From: Cavia porcellus
Lineage: Eukaryota > Chordata > Mammalia > Rodentia > Caviidae
Reading direction: 5' to 3'
Assembly: GCF_034190915.1 (NCBI RefSeq)
Contig: NW_026947496.1
Location: 57,856,501-57,920,500, forward strand
Length of the DNA stretch: 64,000 nucleotides
Shown here piece by piece: positions 45,551 through 58,309 of the stretch; the stretch's first letter is position 1; each line of letters starts with the position of its first letter. The position numbers were made by a program, and so were the translations under genes. Under the pieces are notes generated by a model. It did not search any database. It saw only the letters and a program-made list of their open reading frames with translations, and was not told the DNA's origin.

Positions 45551-45930
45551 AAATCTTATTCTGCTTCGATTCCTACTCTGCAAAATCTCATTCACACCTC
45601 AACACTCAGAGTAACTGTTTAAAACTCACAATCAGATTCTATTTAAAACTAGGATGATCCCATGACCCACTTTATTTAGAAAGGCCTCAGCTTGTCTGTT
45701 GTAACGTATTAATTAGGAAAAATACCTTTTTGCTTCCAAAAATGCAATTTGGACAATAAAATTATATGCTTACTGTATTTAAAAGCTTTCAGTTCTTTCA
45801 TCATGAAGTTTCATCATGAAGTTCTTACATCATGAAATGTAAATGTTTGCTCAGGATGTTAGTGTGCTACGGCATAGCCTTGCCCTACCCATTCACCAGC
45901 TTCCTCTCCTGAGCTATGCTCCTCCATCAG

Positions 45931-46288
45931 TGTTATGGTTTATATCTAGATGTACCCCCAAGCCTCGTAGGTGCAAAGTAGGGCTTTTGAAAGGTAATCT
46001 GACTTGGCATTACAGCCAAATATGTTGTTAGGTAGGGGCCTGGTTAGAAGAGGCAGATGGAGATGCTTGATCTAAAAGGATCCATCTCCCTCCTATGCCC
46101 CACCCTTCACTCTCTGCTTCTTGTCTACCATAAGACGGGCATCCATTTTTCTGCCAAATTCTTGTGTCATGCCATCTTGCCTTGGAGCCAGCTGACTACT
46201 GACTAAAACATGAGCCAAATAAACATTTCCTCCTTTTTGTTGCAGGTGATGGGTGTTTTGTTCAGTACTTAGAAAGATGACTAAGAAA
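45931..46288 (+). repeat. MaLR-like solo LTR
   Basis: It starts TGTTATGGTTTATATCTAGA, has CCTTGGAGCCAGCTGACTAC, GAGCCAAATAAACATTTCCT and a final GATGACTAAGAAA. The block order matches 16398 and 8348. The target-site duplication was not found. Confidence 0.75.
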
Positions 46289-46379
46289 TTCAATAAGCTT
46301 TAATCACATTTGCTTCAATGAGTCCAGCTGAGATCTTTTGAACAACAGCTTTTCTTTTCCTAGAACACTTTTATTCCTC

Positions 46380-46690
46380 TTATTTTAGTCACATTTTTAT
46401 TGTCACCACCAAAGATAATCTGACCTCTAACAATTCTAATTTAAATTAGATCCCAACCATTATCTGTCACTGCCCTGTATTTATTGTTATGTATTTGTAA
46501 CATTTTATATATTATATGGTACATTGTTTATTCATTTACTTATTTGTTAGTGGTAAGTTCTATTATAATATAATTTCATGAGAGCAATTTTATATCTTTT
46601 GTTCACTATTTCGCTAATAGCACATAGTAAGAAAAAAGCCTGGTACTAAGGAAACCCTTAGGAAATGTTTGTTGAATAAATGAAGGAAAA
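46380..46690 (+). repeat. L2 LINE 3' end
   Basis: The end reads GCACATAGTAAGAAAAAAGC, CTGGTACTAAGGAAACCC, AAATGTTTGTTGAATAAATG, the diagnostic 3' end of mammalian L2 (ending 'tgttgaatgaatga'). Confidence 0.75.
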
Positions 46691-47125
46691 ATGAATAAGC
46701 CTCCCTTAGAGAAGTTCTGTTTTATCTAAATAGAAGTTAAAATAAGACTATGCAAATTTTTCCTTTTTTTAGTTGAGTCTCCATTTAAAATTTCTGACAT
46801 GATTTTTAGGAAAAATTCAAATTCAGATATTTTCATTCTCTGTTTCAATTGTTTATATTTTGCTGAAATATTGCAAAGCATTCCTCAAAATATTTGCTCA
46901 ATTTGAGTGTATACTGAAAAGTTGCAAATCTGTCTTAAATTTAGTGCCAATTTAGTCTTCATCATTCTTCAACTCAGACTCTAAGCCTTTCTTGTGATGA
47001 CATTGTATGTACCTCTGAAAAACTATACTCTAATTTGTGAAAGATTGCTTATCTAAATATTACTGAAGCCAAATCATATGGCTGCTCTGGTGCCAGGGTA
47101 TGAGGGCAGAAGTCATTTTTTACAT
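46690..47125. other. Unassigned sequence
   Basis: No recognised feature. Confidence 0.4.
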
Positions 47126-47126
47126 T

Positions 47127-47127
47127 A

Positions 47128-47159
<32 letters not shown>

Positions 47160-47168
47160 TATTATTAT
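47127..47168. repeat. (ATT)n microsatellite
   Basis: ATT units over about 40 bp. Confidence 0.95.
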
Positions 47169-47399
47169 CTTTACCATTATTTTAGCTTCATTAGAATTCC
47201 TAAGGAGTGTCAATCTACTAGCTACCTCTCCGCCTTTCTATTCAATAGCTGACTACCGTGGTTCCTGTTGCCTTTGACCTAGCATTCATAAAGTATATTT
47301 TAACCACATTGTTTCTCCATGTACCTCTTTATTCTTTGACACCAGGAAAGTCAAAGATGCAATGCAACACCATGTTTTCACTCTTGCTCCCACAGTGTG

Positions 47400-47612
47400 A
47401 GAAATGCAGAACTTGATGGTTCTGAGCACAGACTCAGGCTATTCTGTTAACTGCCTTACCTACAAATTGTGTCACTTCAGTTTATACTCTACTTTCAAAA
47501 CATCTAATGAGAGCATCTACCTCACATAAATAATGTCAGGTGTGCATGAAACAGTTCTCACATAGCACCTAGTACAATCATTAACACATATTAAATAAAC
47601 AATGAAATTAGT
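47400..47612 (+). repeat. MIR SINE
   Basis: GGTTCTGAGCACAGACTCAG, ATTGTGTCACTTCAGTTTAT and AGCACCTAGTACAATCATTA followed by AAATAAACAATG match the MIR plus-strand order. Confidence 0.75.
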
Positions 47613-47649
47613 TGCTTTTATTATTGATACTTGTATTGACTATTACTGT

Positions 47650-49085
47650 TTTTGGAACTTTTTAAAACAACAACAGGACTAGTGCATAAGTTTCACTCTG
47701 TAAGAAAGCCCAGCCATTCAGGTGGTTGAAACAGGGACTGACAGCAGCTGTTTGTGTGGAGAGGTCTGCAAAAGCCAAAATAGCTGCTTCAAGAATGACG
47801 TCAAAGTTTCTTCAAAGTGTGAGTTTAACTTCTATTCTAGTCCAAGAAAAGACCTGATATAACTTGGTGGATTTTTATTTCCTTGAAAGCAGAGAAAAAA
47901 AAATCAAATTTTAATAGGTATAACATTTGTAATGGTTTGGTAGCCCTACTGACTTTACCTCCTCTCTCTGCTAACCTCTCCTAGTTCTCAAACCAGTGTG
48001 TCTTGAACACTGACTATTGTACCTTTTTTCAAGTGAGATCACCACAGAACTAGTTTGAGCTCCAAATCATCCTGCATTGCCTTAGAGATATATGTGCTCA
48101 GTGGTCACATAAATTCCTCCTGCTACCACAGGGTAATTTAAACACATAGCAAAAGAAGTTTTGAGTTTTTTTAGCTGTCAAGCCTGACCTCAAACTTCTA
48201 GCTAACAGATTGCTATGTAATTTTTATTTAAATCTTCATCCTTACAAGAATTTGTTATTAGATAAAAGTGGTGTGAATTTCATACTGTGACATACTCTCA
48301 TTATGTTTTCAATCTAAATATAGTTTTCTTCAAAGCAGCTTACCAAAAGAAAATTGACATTATTTCTCTTTTTAAATTTTGAGTTTCATAAGAATTGCTC
48401 TATGCATCCGCTGTGCAGGATATTGGAAGATATAAAAATATTTAAAAGCTACCTGCAGAATGAAACTGACAATAATAAAATATTCTGATATTGCTGGCCT
48501 CTATTTTTTCTTCCTCAGGGGAAACAGGATCCTGTGTATTGAAGACATAGCAATATTTATGTCATTCCTTCATGTCAGCCATTATCGCAGCCTGGCAGAT
48601 TCAGGTGAATCTGAACAAATGTGTTGAAATCAGTTTTTCCTCCCCTTTGGCCATTTCAAACAAAACATAGACATACTGTCAAGGATATGCAGGATTGAAA
48701 TTTATTAAGCCATTCAATATTTTGTAACAGAATAGTATGTGATCTACAATATTATTAATAAAGCTAATTTGAAATGCATGATTTACAATGGGAATTTTTT
48801 AGTCCATTAAAAATAAGTTTGGAAGTGAATTGAGACTAATTACAGCTGTGAGTTACAATAAAAGTTCACTCAAGATTTATTTTGGTCAAAAATTAATAAA
48901 ATTTGCAATTATAGTATTTGTTTTTAATGGCTTTATAGTTTTTTTTTACATGATCTAATTTTCATTTTTAAGCATATAACAGTCTCAGAAATAGTTAAGG
49001 CAGTTGCAGCCCTGACCATTGTGTATCCTGTAAACTTTATACAAATGTTAAACAGAGACGTGGCTCAGATCAGTCACCAAATTGT
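47650..49085. other. Repeat-free block
   Basis: No transposon, microsatellite or open frame is seen over about 1.4 kb. A perfect TGACGTCA palindrome lies at 47796-47803. The stretch 48500-48950 has several AATTA/TTAAT cores and a CAGCTG at 48844. It is a candidate for conserved non-coding sequence, not shown by sequence alone. Confidence 0.4.
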
Positions 49086-49089
49086 TCAG

Positions 49090-49520
49090 TGTTTGCTAAT
49101 AGTCTGTTACCACTTACTGTGAAAAGGCAGCTGCCCTTGATCAGGTCTGAGTTTCATTTGGGAACTGGACTGGCAGTAAGGATGCGGGTGGTATTCCACA
49201 TCAGTGGACAAAGCAGAGCTGTTCCAGTACCAGTTGATTTCCCATTTGGAAAAACATAAAATCAGATCATTTATCCTACAAAGTACATCAGAATAAATTC
49301 CAAGTGGAGTCCAATATTTAAGTACAAACAATCTAACTGGTAAAAATTTTAAAGGAAATAAAGAAGGATATTTGTATTACTTTGGGTTAGGGGTGGTCTT
49401 CTGAAATAATAACACACATCCTAGGGAGAATATTGGAATGTTTTGTTGGATAAAAACATTAAGAGTTGGTGTGATAAAATTACATAAAAGTATCAGTCAT
49501 GTGACAAGAAGAAAATAAAT
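49090..49520 (+). repeat. Old L1-type fragment
   Basis: AATAAATTCCAAGTGGAGTC followed by GAAGGATATTTGTATTACTT, GGGTTAGGGGTGGTCTTCTG and AAAATTACATAAAAGTATC match the order of the late ORF2 to C-terminal region in old L1/HAL1-type LINEs. There is no open frame. Confidence 0.5.
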
Positions 49521-49524
49521 TATG

Positions 49525-50455
49525 TAAAATACTCTTAAATTGGAAATTATACAGTGAGTCCAAGATGTAACTTCATACTCACAAATGAAATATTAATCAA
49601 AATATAAATATTAAAAGCAGGTATCTGAAAGCAAGTGATATGTCTCTTAATCCCAATTCACGTCTCCCAATTCACGTCTTAAAAGGATCTGGGCAGTTGT
49701 TGGCAAGAGGGGTATGGAATGGAAACTTTAGGAAATATTTGTGAAAAATACATTTGAAGTAAATTGCTGCTATCCCTGCAACGAAAATGCACAGTGCCCT
49801 CTGTTATGTCAATCCTAGTGCAAAAGACTTTACTGGCTAAAAAAAGAGCCTACTGACGTAGAATTCATTCGGAGATAGCAGTCGTGCTTCATTTTCCATG
49901 GGAAAATATCAAACAGGAAAACAGGCTCATGAACTGCTGATCTGATGAGCCACAGAATTTGCTTTTGGATTAGGATTCATTTGTTCTCTCTCAAGGTATC
50001 AGGGAAATGTATCAAATTCCTTACCTGCTTGGGAAAAGTTCATATCCTACAAGATTCCCAGGTCAAAAGATGAGACCACCCAGGAGAACTCAGGCAAAGT
50101 AAAACTTGTGAGTCCTATTTAAGTACCTGCCAAGCGTCCTACCACTACCAGAAGGAAAAAGAAATTGAACAACAAAAACAAATCATTATTTCAGTATATC
50201 ATGATTCCTTCTTTTGCATTATTTACCACTGATTAAGAACTTTCCACACTCTCTCTTTAAATTTCTTTTTTCACTTCTCAATATCTTAATCTCACAGGGA
50301 CCAGAAACTAAAGTTACCAATGGAGGAAGATGAGGAGAAGGATTAAAAAGACAAACACAATACCCTTTCCTAATTCCTCTTCCACAAGCTGGAACTTTAA
50401 AACAACACTGGAATTTTCAGTGAGTATACCACATTTTCTAATTTCATATTATTTT
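49525..50455. other. Repeat-poor block
   Basis: No transposon is identified. The part 49790-50030 contains several CpGs and balanced composition. Its function is unknown. Confidence 0.4.
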
Positions 50456-50456
50456 C

Positions 50457-50618
50457 ACTCTCTCTCTCTCTCTGAACAGAGTCTCACTATGTTGTTCAAG
50501 CTGAACTTGAACTCACCATGCAGCCCAGGACAGCCCCAAACTCATAGCAATCCTCCTGCCTCAGCCTCCCAAATGTTGGCATTACAGACATGCACCCCAA
50601 TGCCTGACTATAAACTTA
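50457..50618 (-). repeat. B1 SINE
   Basis: Plus reading CAGAGTCTCACTATGTTGTT, CTCCTGCCTCAGCCTCCCAA, TGTTGGCATTACAGACATGC is the reverse complement of B1. A short (TC)n lies at its poly-T side (50457-50474). The frame 50330-50647 runs through it and is not a gene. Confidence 0.9.
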
Positions 50619-50619
50619 C

Positions 50620-52005
50620 TAAATCTACACTATTTGTGTTTACCTAAAAGTGACTAGAAATAAAATAAAGCTAACTTGTTTCTCACAAAGAAAGAGGACA
50701 AACATGTCCCGCTGAATAACTAGAAAATGACAAGATAAGGAGAAAATACTCATAATAGAAATTAGCCTCAGAGTCCTACTTATTCAAGATTGAAAGGGAA
50801 CCAAAATATAGGAAAAAAGGAGAGGAAAAGGATCAAAATGTTAAATGTATATGAATCAATTCCCCATTATGAATGTATTTATGATGTATTCCAAACACAT
50901 ATTAAGTTAAATAAAAATATACTTGGTTGCATTTATAGTGCAAATAAATGACAGAAGTACAAATTCTTAAAGACTACATACACATTTAGGTTGTGAAAGA
51001 ATATAAATATGCAGTAGAGTGGGAAATTATGTTCAACTCAAAAAGTAATCCAGTTAAAGCAATTTAAAGCAAAGGAAGAATTTTTATTAACCATATTAGC
51101 AAACATTACTCAAACCAGTAGTACACAATTTTCATAAAAATATAAGGAAACAAATACTTTATGATAGAGCTTATAAGACTTATAAGCCTACTCATTTTAG
51201 AACACAAATTAGTAGATACTCTCAGATTTTAAATGAGTATACCAGAAGTCCCAGGAAATCCTTGAGTTAATAAATTGTATACATGTGTGTCTAAAGATAT
51301 TCATGCATTTTTGCCCTATTTTATAGAATACTTATTTTGCCAAAGAACTGTGTTCTAAGCTGGAAAAATGTATGAAAAATAAATGACAAAACAAAACTAA
51401 TAAGAGATAGTTGTTTTAATCAGTCTTAATATTTTAAGTAGAGGATAATAAGAATGATTTTTAAATGAAAAATATACTAGTTTCAGTGAGAATGGACATG
51501 GACAAATGTGGTAGTGTTTAATGGACGTGAAGTATACGTCTTTGAAGTTAGAAACGCTTCATGTGTTTTGTTCAGGGTGTGCTCATGGAGGAGGTGACAG
51601 AAGAAGGACAACGTGGAGAGCAGGAGATCTCTCAGTGAGGTAGCATCTAACACTAAGACTGTGAGGTAGGAAGCTCAGTGTATGAGGGTAAGAGAAGGAC
51701 TCATTGGAATTCAGAGTACAAAGGAAAGGCTGGGCTTTAAGTAGGAGAGAGGAGAACAGGAGAGCCTGAGATGAGAGAGAATGTATGGTGAAGGACCATC
51801 GGGGCTGGCTTCGAAAGTGCCTGCAGTAGGTGAAAGTTTTCTTCTTGTTTTTTTCCTTGCATAAGTATCTCATTGGGTTGGGATATACTAGCTACAAGTG
51901 ACAATGACCTTGTGTGTGTGGGTGGGGGTGTTGTTGGAAATTTAAGAAGACAGAAACTGTAAAATGGTCATCTAGGAGACCAGTGAATGAACTGACTGTG
52001 AAACA
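50620..52005. other. Unassigned sequence
   Basis: The 51540-51900 part is G/A-rich on plus and may be an ancient repeat similar in flavour to 31640-32050, but I cannot support a family. The antisense 96-aa frame at 51583-51873 lies in it and has no domain. Confidence 0.35.
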
Positions 52006-52009
52006 TGGT

Positions 52010-52425
52010 GCTCTCATTTGGATCTGATATGTCCTCCAAAGGTCCAAGTGCTGCAAGTTTGGTTGTCCACCTGTGGTACCACTGGGCAATGGGGGAAACT
52101 TTAAGGGATGGAGCTTGAGGGGAGATAGGTTTTAGGCCTTTGAGAGTGTCCTCTCTAATGGAATTTAAGAATGGTGTTTCTTCCTTCTCCTCTTCCTTTC
52201 CCCTGCTTCCTCCTCTTCCTCCTCTGTCTTACTGCTTTCTTGACATCATGAGGTAAGTTCCACCACATGCTCCTTCCCTTATGCACCACAGGTCCAAAGG
52301 GTACCTGTTGATCAGTCAGGGACAGCAACACCCAAAACTCTGAGCCAAAATAAACTTTTGCTCTTTTTAGGTTGTTTATCTCAGGTATTTTGCTTCAGTA
52401 ATAGAAATTTGATTGCCACCATGAC
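52010..52425 (+). repeat. MaLR-like LTR
   Basis: TTTGGATCTGATATGTCCTC, GCAAGTTTGGTTGTCCACC, CTGAGCCAAAATAAACTTTT and TATCTCAGGTATTTTGCTTC follow MaLR plus-strand order. Both termini are eroded. Confidence 0.65.
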
Positions 52426-52429
52426 TGCC

Positions 52430-53475
52430 TCCTAGAAGCCTGGCAGTAAGTTTAATGATTAACACGATTTAGTAAGATTGGCCAGCCTGGTTGTAAGCTT
52501 TTATACAAATGTGTGCAGGTATACAAATGTGGTTAGAAAATAAACAAAGATTTGGATTATCTATCACAGGACTAATCTTTACCAACTGGACAGTGTGAAA
52601 TGAAAAAGCACAAGGATGCTAGGGTAAAGATTTATCCCACTTATGAGAGTGATTTTTTATGAATCAAATTGCACACAAATTAGTCATTTATGAATCAATT
52701 TGCATACAAATTAGTCAAGAAGGTAATCAAATAGGAGGAAAATAGTTTCCATTCCCACCAGAAATGCTGACCATGAGAACCACAGAAGTGAACTGGAAGG
52801 TAGAATGATTACCAAAGGTAGAATATTCCTTAACACATGGTAGTCACCAGTAAAAGTATATAAAATATTTATATGTTGCCCGTGGGGAACAAAATAGGGA
52901 ATTGTGTCACATCCTTATTTGTAATGTTAAGAAATGATTATAATCCATATGGTTGGTTAGGTGATACGCACTAAACATAACACTGATAATAAAGAAGACA
53001 AAGTAAGTCATACTACAACATAATAGGTTGAATCCAATTTATGTGAAAATATACCACATACTCAAAAGTACATTTATATGGATATGGATATAAAATACTA
53101 TGCAAAGATTTGAAGGGAATTTCTAATTGAGGAGGATGAAGAAGAACATCCAATTTGAAAACTTTGTAGGGAAGGCACCCTGGCTCTTCCCTAAGCAGGA
53201 CAGCAGTCACAGTGCAGTCCTAGGAAGGCATGTAGGAGCTCAGTATTACTGCTGAGTGACTCAGTAAGGAACTTTCACCGTAGAGTCCACAGTAAGAGCA
53301 TAAGACACTGTTTGTCTACTGGACATGAAGTCTAAATCAACCAACCAACCTTATAAGCAAGTGAGAAAGCTAAAAGTCTGTGAACAAGCATTTCAAATTG
53401 AAGCAAGACTTGCAAGATATCAGCAGATGAAATGCTGACACTTCAAAATTCTCTCACTTCAGATGAGTTAAACTG
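52430..53475. other. Unassigned, possibly old LINE debris
   Basis: The segment 53020-53130 (GAATCCAATTTATGTGAAAA, TATAAAATACTATGCAAAG) resembles old L1/HAL1-type 3' sequence. This is uncertain. A small tandem duplication lies at 52656-52717. Confidence 0.3.
52656..52717. repeat. 31-bp tandem duplication, two units
   Basis: Units at 52656-52686 and 52687-52717 both read TTTATGAATCAA...ACAAATTAGTCA and differ at only two or three positions, so the duplication is fairly recent. Confidence 0.9.
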
Positions 53476-53479
53476 TTTT

Positions 53480-54990
53480 ATTACTTACTTATGTGAAGCA
53501 CGAATGCGTGCTGCAATATCTTTAATCTAAAAACTAATCAAAGGGCAGTCAGCTGCCCCTGTGCTTCTATAAACTTCTTTTTGTTATTTCATAGCTTATC
53601 TTCAAAAAAACATTCACCGTATAGAGTAGGATGACTGCTCACATACATAAATACAAGTTAATCACATTATGCTGATTAAATTGAACCATAACTTGAATTA
53701 AATTTACTTCTGTAATGTCGTTTTTTTCTCTCTCCTACTTTACTGTCAGTTTGCCAATCTGATTTTCTAACTTTAATGTTTGGTGTTTATTCATATATTT
53801 AGGTGGAAAACTTTTATAGAAACATAAAATCAGACATAGAAATTACTTTGCTTTTTAACTGGTTAAAAAGTATGCTTCATGTATCAGATTAATTTCTTTT
53901 ATTAGAAACAACATGCAGGTTGTTATTGAAAGGGAAAAGGAGAATTAAAAGAGGAAGGAGAAAGAGAAACAGAAAGGCAGAGACAGAGATCATCATTTCT
54001 TGGTGCATCTGTTATGTTCTTGTTAAGCAAGAAACATTGTAAAAGAAGAGTGAACAGTTAGGAAATCAGGAGAGTGCAAATATACATTTGTCATATGCAT
54101 AGAGGAAGACATGTCTTTAGAGCTGACTGTCCTCCAGGTTTACGAAATTTAAGCAAAGAACGTTCGCCCTCTGCTGGATTAATTGGGAAAAACCTAAGAA
54201 GATAATAAGAATTACAGGGAGATGGGAGAATAGAGGAGCAGAAACAAAGAAGGGGAGTGGAAGAATAGAAGAAGGAAAAGTATATTGAATAAAGTAGGTT
54301 ATATTCCAAATTTCTGCTTGAAATTTTGACTTTATGTTCTTCTGTTTTACTTTTAACATAATCTGAAAATGGTCTCTAGAAAAGTGATTTTTTTTTAACA
54401 TCAGGCCTTTTTGTGGTGCTAAAATGACATGAGGCTAACAGATTATCACTTTAATAGATGACTGAATATATTGCCCTAGAAATATTAAATTTGGTTTTGA
54501 AAATTTAACAAGATTTCCCTGTTATTTATTCATTCATTAATATAATTTAAAGTGAGTCAATGCTTTCAAGTAAGTGAAATCTGCATTTAACTTTACATTC
54601 ATTATTTGAAGAGTTTCAAGTTTTGAGAATTCCTACACAGGCAAAGGAAGTATTAATGGAAAATAACGGGAGAATTTCTGAGTGGCAGTGCATGGCGGTG
54701 CCGGCTGGCCAACCCCAGGTCTTCTTGGCATCATAGTTAGTAGAAATGGGTAAACTTCCATCCTTAGAGTTTTGTTAATTTTAGCCTCGATGTGACCAAT
54801 TCCTTGATCATGAAAGAACCTTACCTGTCTCCCCTGTGTCTCAGTCTGAGCCCTGAGTGATAGACACATACAGGGTTCTTTTCCATCAGTTGTTTCATAT
54901 TCTTAAGATGCATTTGAGTGTATGAGACTTTTAGGAAAAAGTTTGAGTTGAAGAGATGCAAAAACTCAGAGACAAGCTATCCACAAATCA
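53480..54990. other. Repeat-poor block
   Basis: Only a short purine-rich tract near 53935-53995 stands out. The antisense frames 54091-54309 and 54117-54401 overlap in different phases and have no domain. Confidence 0.4.
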
Positions 54991-54994
54991 CAGT

Positions 54995-55400
54995 TTAAAG
55001 GAACAGAGGTTGGCATAGGCTGATGGCTTCAGAGGCTTTAGTCAGTAGCTTACACCCCTGCTGTGGGCCTAAGGTGAGGCTGTAATATCACGGTGGAAGG
55101 GTGTGGTGGACCAAGCCACCCACTGCATAGTAGCCAGGAAGCAGAGAAGATAAGAGAGCCTCAGAGGAAAGGGCAAAGATGAGATACAGTTCCCAGAGTC
55201 ATGTCCACATGACCTTCAAGTCCATCCCACCTCCTAACAGCTCATTCAGTTGTAAATTCAGAAATGGGTTAGCTCTTTGATCAATCATAACTCCTGCAAC
55301 CTAGTCCTTTTGAGCCCTCACCTCTCCACACTGCTGCATTGGGGATCACACTTTCAATACAGGAATCTTTGGAGAAACATGTTTAAACAGTAAGAGCATC
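54995..55400 (-). repeat. Old MaLR-type LTR
   Basis: Plus reading ATATCACGGTGGAAGGGTGT, GGTGGACCAAGCCACCCACT, CCATCCCACCTCCTAACAGC and GGGGATCACACTTTCAATAC is the reverse order of the MT/ORR/MST-type LTR body. Termini are not clear. Confidence 0.6.
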
Positions 55401-55659
55401 CTTATCACCCACAAGTGTCCACTGTCAGCCAAAGCATGATTTCTGAGTGCAGGAATAATGTTAAAACACTGATGGATGATACCAAGCACAACCTGCATGC
55501 TAAATTCTGTTGATGATTCCATAACACGTCCTTATGTCCTATAGTTTTCTCCATTTTTATTACCACCACCATACTTTAAGATACTATATCCTATGACCCA
55601 GATGGTAGCAATAGTCATTCGGTGGACTCTTTCTCTAAATAATTTTTCTTCAAGCTATT

Positions 55660-55862
55660 TCAGAAGCTTTGGAGTCACATATATGCGCATCTAAATCTTG
55701 CTTCTGTTGATCTAGGACAAGTTGCTCTACTTTTGTGATTCACAGATTTGTCGTCTAAAAATAAGACAAATCCATTTTATGTGGAGTTACAAGCAACTTA
55801 CATATATAACTAGCGTCTAAATTGTAAAAGTTGCTCAAAACTAGTTATTATTGCTGCTGTCA
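55660..55862 (+). repeat. MIR SINE
   Basis: CTTTGGAGTCACATATATGC, GGACAAGTTGCTCTACTTTT, GTCTAAAAATAAGACAAATC and AGTTATTATTGCTGCTGTC match the MIR plus-strand order. Confidence 0.65.
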
Positions 55863-55899
55863 TTTAAGTTGAAACCATGCAAACATTTTCAAAGCGAAA

Positions 55900-57330
55900 T
55901 ATGTAAAATTGTTATCATTGACTTGAATTACAAACAGAATGCACTAAATTTAATATAAGCATTTTGGGAAATTGGAGGATAGAAATATTCTCCCTTGCAA
56001 TGGGGAGACTTTCCAGAGGAAGCAAAGACTTCACCCTTGTCCTGGTTGTTTTTTTTGTAGCTGCAGAAAGGATTAAAAGAGTAGCAATGCTGCCTAACAG
56101 ACCAGACAAACCTTTCAGGAAAGAGAACTCTACATTCAAAAAATCTCTGCATAGGATTTTTAGATTGTGTGTCTATGAAGGCCAGTCATTTTCCTGTTAA
56201 GAACTTTTGACTGGTAGGAAAAAAATTGCTAACAATCGGCAGACAGGCATAAGATTCCTTCCTTTGTAATCAGCCAACTGTATTTATTTATTTATTTTTC
56301 TATCAGAGCTTCACAAAAGTGACTCCATTTTAATTACGATCACTTTCTCATCTGAAAATGTTATTTCAGATTCCCAAGTATTTGGTTTCTATTCTCTGAA
56401 TTTCTGGCTGCAAGGAAGGCAAACTGTCCCCTCTTATAACCTAATACAGTGGAATTTCTGTTGCTTGCATATATAAATTCTCACTAATGTACAATTTTAA
56501 ATTTATCTTATTCAAAGAATCCGTATAGTGTGTGGTCTTTTTTTCTTCCTTACATAAGACCCCATTTAAAGGCCTTGTTACTTTTTGGTATAAGAAACAA
56601 TCAAGCTTTTTTACCATAGTAAACAATGCCTCACTCACAGTATGCCTCAGTTTAACTTGATTACATCTGGAAAGTTCTTATTTCCAAGTAAGGTCATATT
56701 CATGGATGCCAGAGATGCAGACAACAGCGTATCTTTTTGAAGGATGCAATAAAACCTGTTAGCTTAAAAGCCCTCATCAGTTTGATATTTTATAGGATCA
56801 GCTCTGGGCTGGTAACATGACAGAGGAGATTCATGTGCTTGTCTCCATCTGCCTCTCCACATCAGGTCTCCTCATTCAGAACACATAATTAATCATAACT
56901 TATTTGTATGCTAATCTGGGCTCCATTTTTCAAAATTATTTTATCTCTAATTTTTATGCAAAAAGGTAGACCTATAAACTCTCACTCCTTATAATACTTA
57001 CCTAGGGATAACACGTATTCACAAAATGTGTGACTTAAAACAAAACTATATTCTCTTATACTTGTGAAAGCTCAAACTTGGAAATCAAGATTCCATGGTC
57101 ATTCATTTGGAATACTCTAATGCTTCTTCTAAAGACTACAGGGAAGAGTACTTCCTTGACTCTTTATAACTTCTGGGCTCTCTAGTAATTAGTAATACTG
57201 TTTGATTTATGGTCAGACCAGTCTAATTTGCTTCCCTAGTGTCTTTTTTCTTTATGGTTTTAGTTATGTCTTCAAATCTCTCTCTCATATAATTGATTAG
57301 GTTTAGATGCCACCCTAATACAAAGTTACC
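55900..57330. other. Mostly unassigned, some old LTR-like phrases
   Basis: At 56658-56715 and again at 57433-57480 the phrase GATTACATCTG, TTATTTCCAA and GACATATTCA-type sequence recurs. This matches part of an old MaLR-type LTR. No gene is present, and frames 55915-56200 on both strands have no domain. Confidence 0.4.
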
Positions 57331-57332
57331 TC

Positions 57333-57420
57333 AGCTAGAGATGTAGTTCAGTGGCACAGCATCTGCCTAGAAAGTGTGAGGTCATGAGTTCGATTCCTGG
57401 TACAAAAGAAAAAGAAAAAA
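57333..57420 (+). repeat. ID SINE
   Basis: AGCTAGAGATGTAGTTCAGT (A box) and GTCATGAGTTCGATTCCTGG (B box) are followed by TACAAAAGAAAAAG. Typical tRNA-derived body with A-rich tail. Confidence 0.85.
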
Positions 57421-57683
57421 AGTAAAGAGAAAAAATTGATTACATCTGAGAAAAGCTTATTTCCAATTGAGGACATATTCACTTCATAAAGTGAAGACTT
57501 CAGCATGTCTCTTTTAAAAGTGCATAATTCAGTCCGCAGCACTTGTTGCTTGGTGAAGACAGTATTACAGGGTCATAGACAGAAGCTACACTCAAACAAC
57601 CTGCCTCTCTGTTTTTGTTTGTGGATGGGACTGTGGTGATCATGCTGCATTTTGCAGCTGTGATGAGAGGGTACTGGAGGCAT

Positions 57684-57803
57684 AGGAGAGAGAGAGAGAG
57701 AGAAAGAGAGAGAGGCAGAGAGCCAGAGACAGAGACAGAGACAGAGACAGAGACAGAGTCAGAGTCAGGCACAGAGACAGAGACAGACAGAGATACAGAG
57801 GAA
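57684..57803. repeat. (GA)n/(CAGAGA)n microsatellite
   Basis: A purine-rich compound repeat of about 120 bp. Frames across it (Glu/Thr or Ser/Leu) are artefacts. Confidence 0.95.
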
Positions 57804-57804
57804 T

Positions 57805-58305
57805 TTCAAAACTTAGACTTAGTAGAAATCTGAAATTCCTGAGAGAGCCAGTGACAAATCTATAGCATTCCTCAGGGAGAGAGGAAGACCTGAAGAAACT
57901 TAAACTCAGAGGATTCCCACTTTTTGCAGATCTGTTCACTAGTTTCCTGCCTTTTAATGAGTAAATGTTCTTAAATAATTTACATATTGGCCAAACACTA
58001 TGGTAGTGGTATAAAAAAGAAAAAAATTTCTAAGATTTCTGTGAAGCTATATTGGCCTTTCAAGAAACTGTTTTTCAAATTCTGGCTATAACAACTGCTA
58101 ATTCCAGTTTTCATGTCAAAAGGATTTTGATTTTTCTTGGCAAAATGAAAGCCTTTCTAACACAGGTGGATAAGAGTCTACCATAGAACATATTGTACAT
58201 AAGTTATTGTGAAAGATTTGTAGAACCTTTAATTATTCTAACTTGCTTTAGTGATACATTTTAGATTTACATAAAGGTAGCATTCATCACAGAGAGAGAG
58301 AGAGT
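57805..58305. other. Unassigned sequence
   Basis: No feature apart from a short (AG)n at 58290-58303, directly beside the L1 edge. Confidence 0.4.
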
Positions 58306-58309
58306 GCCT

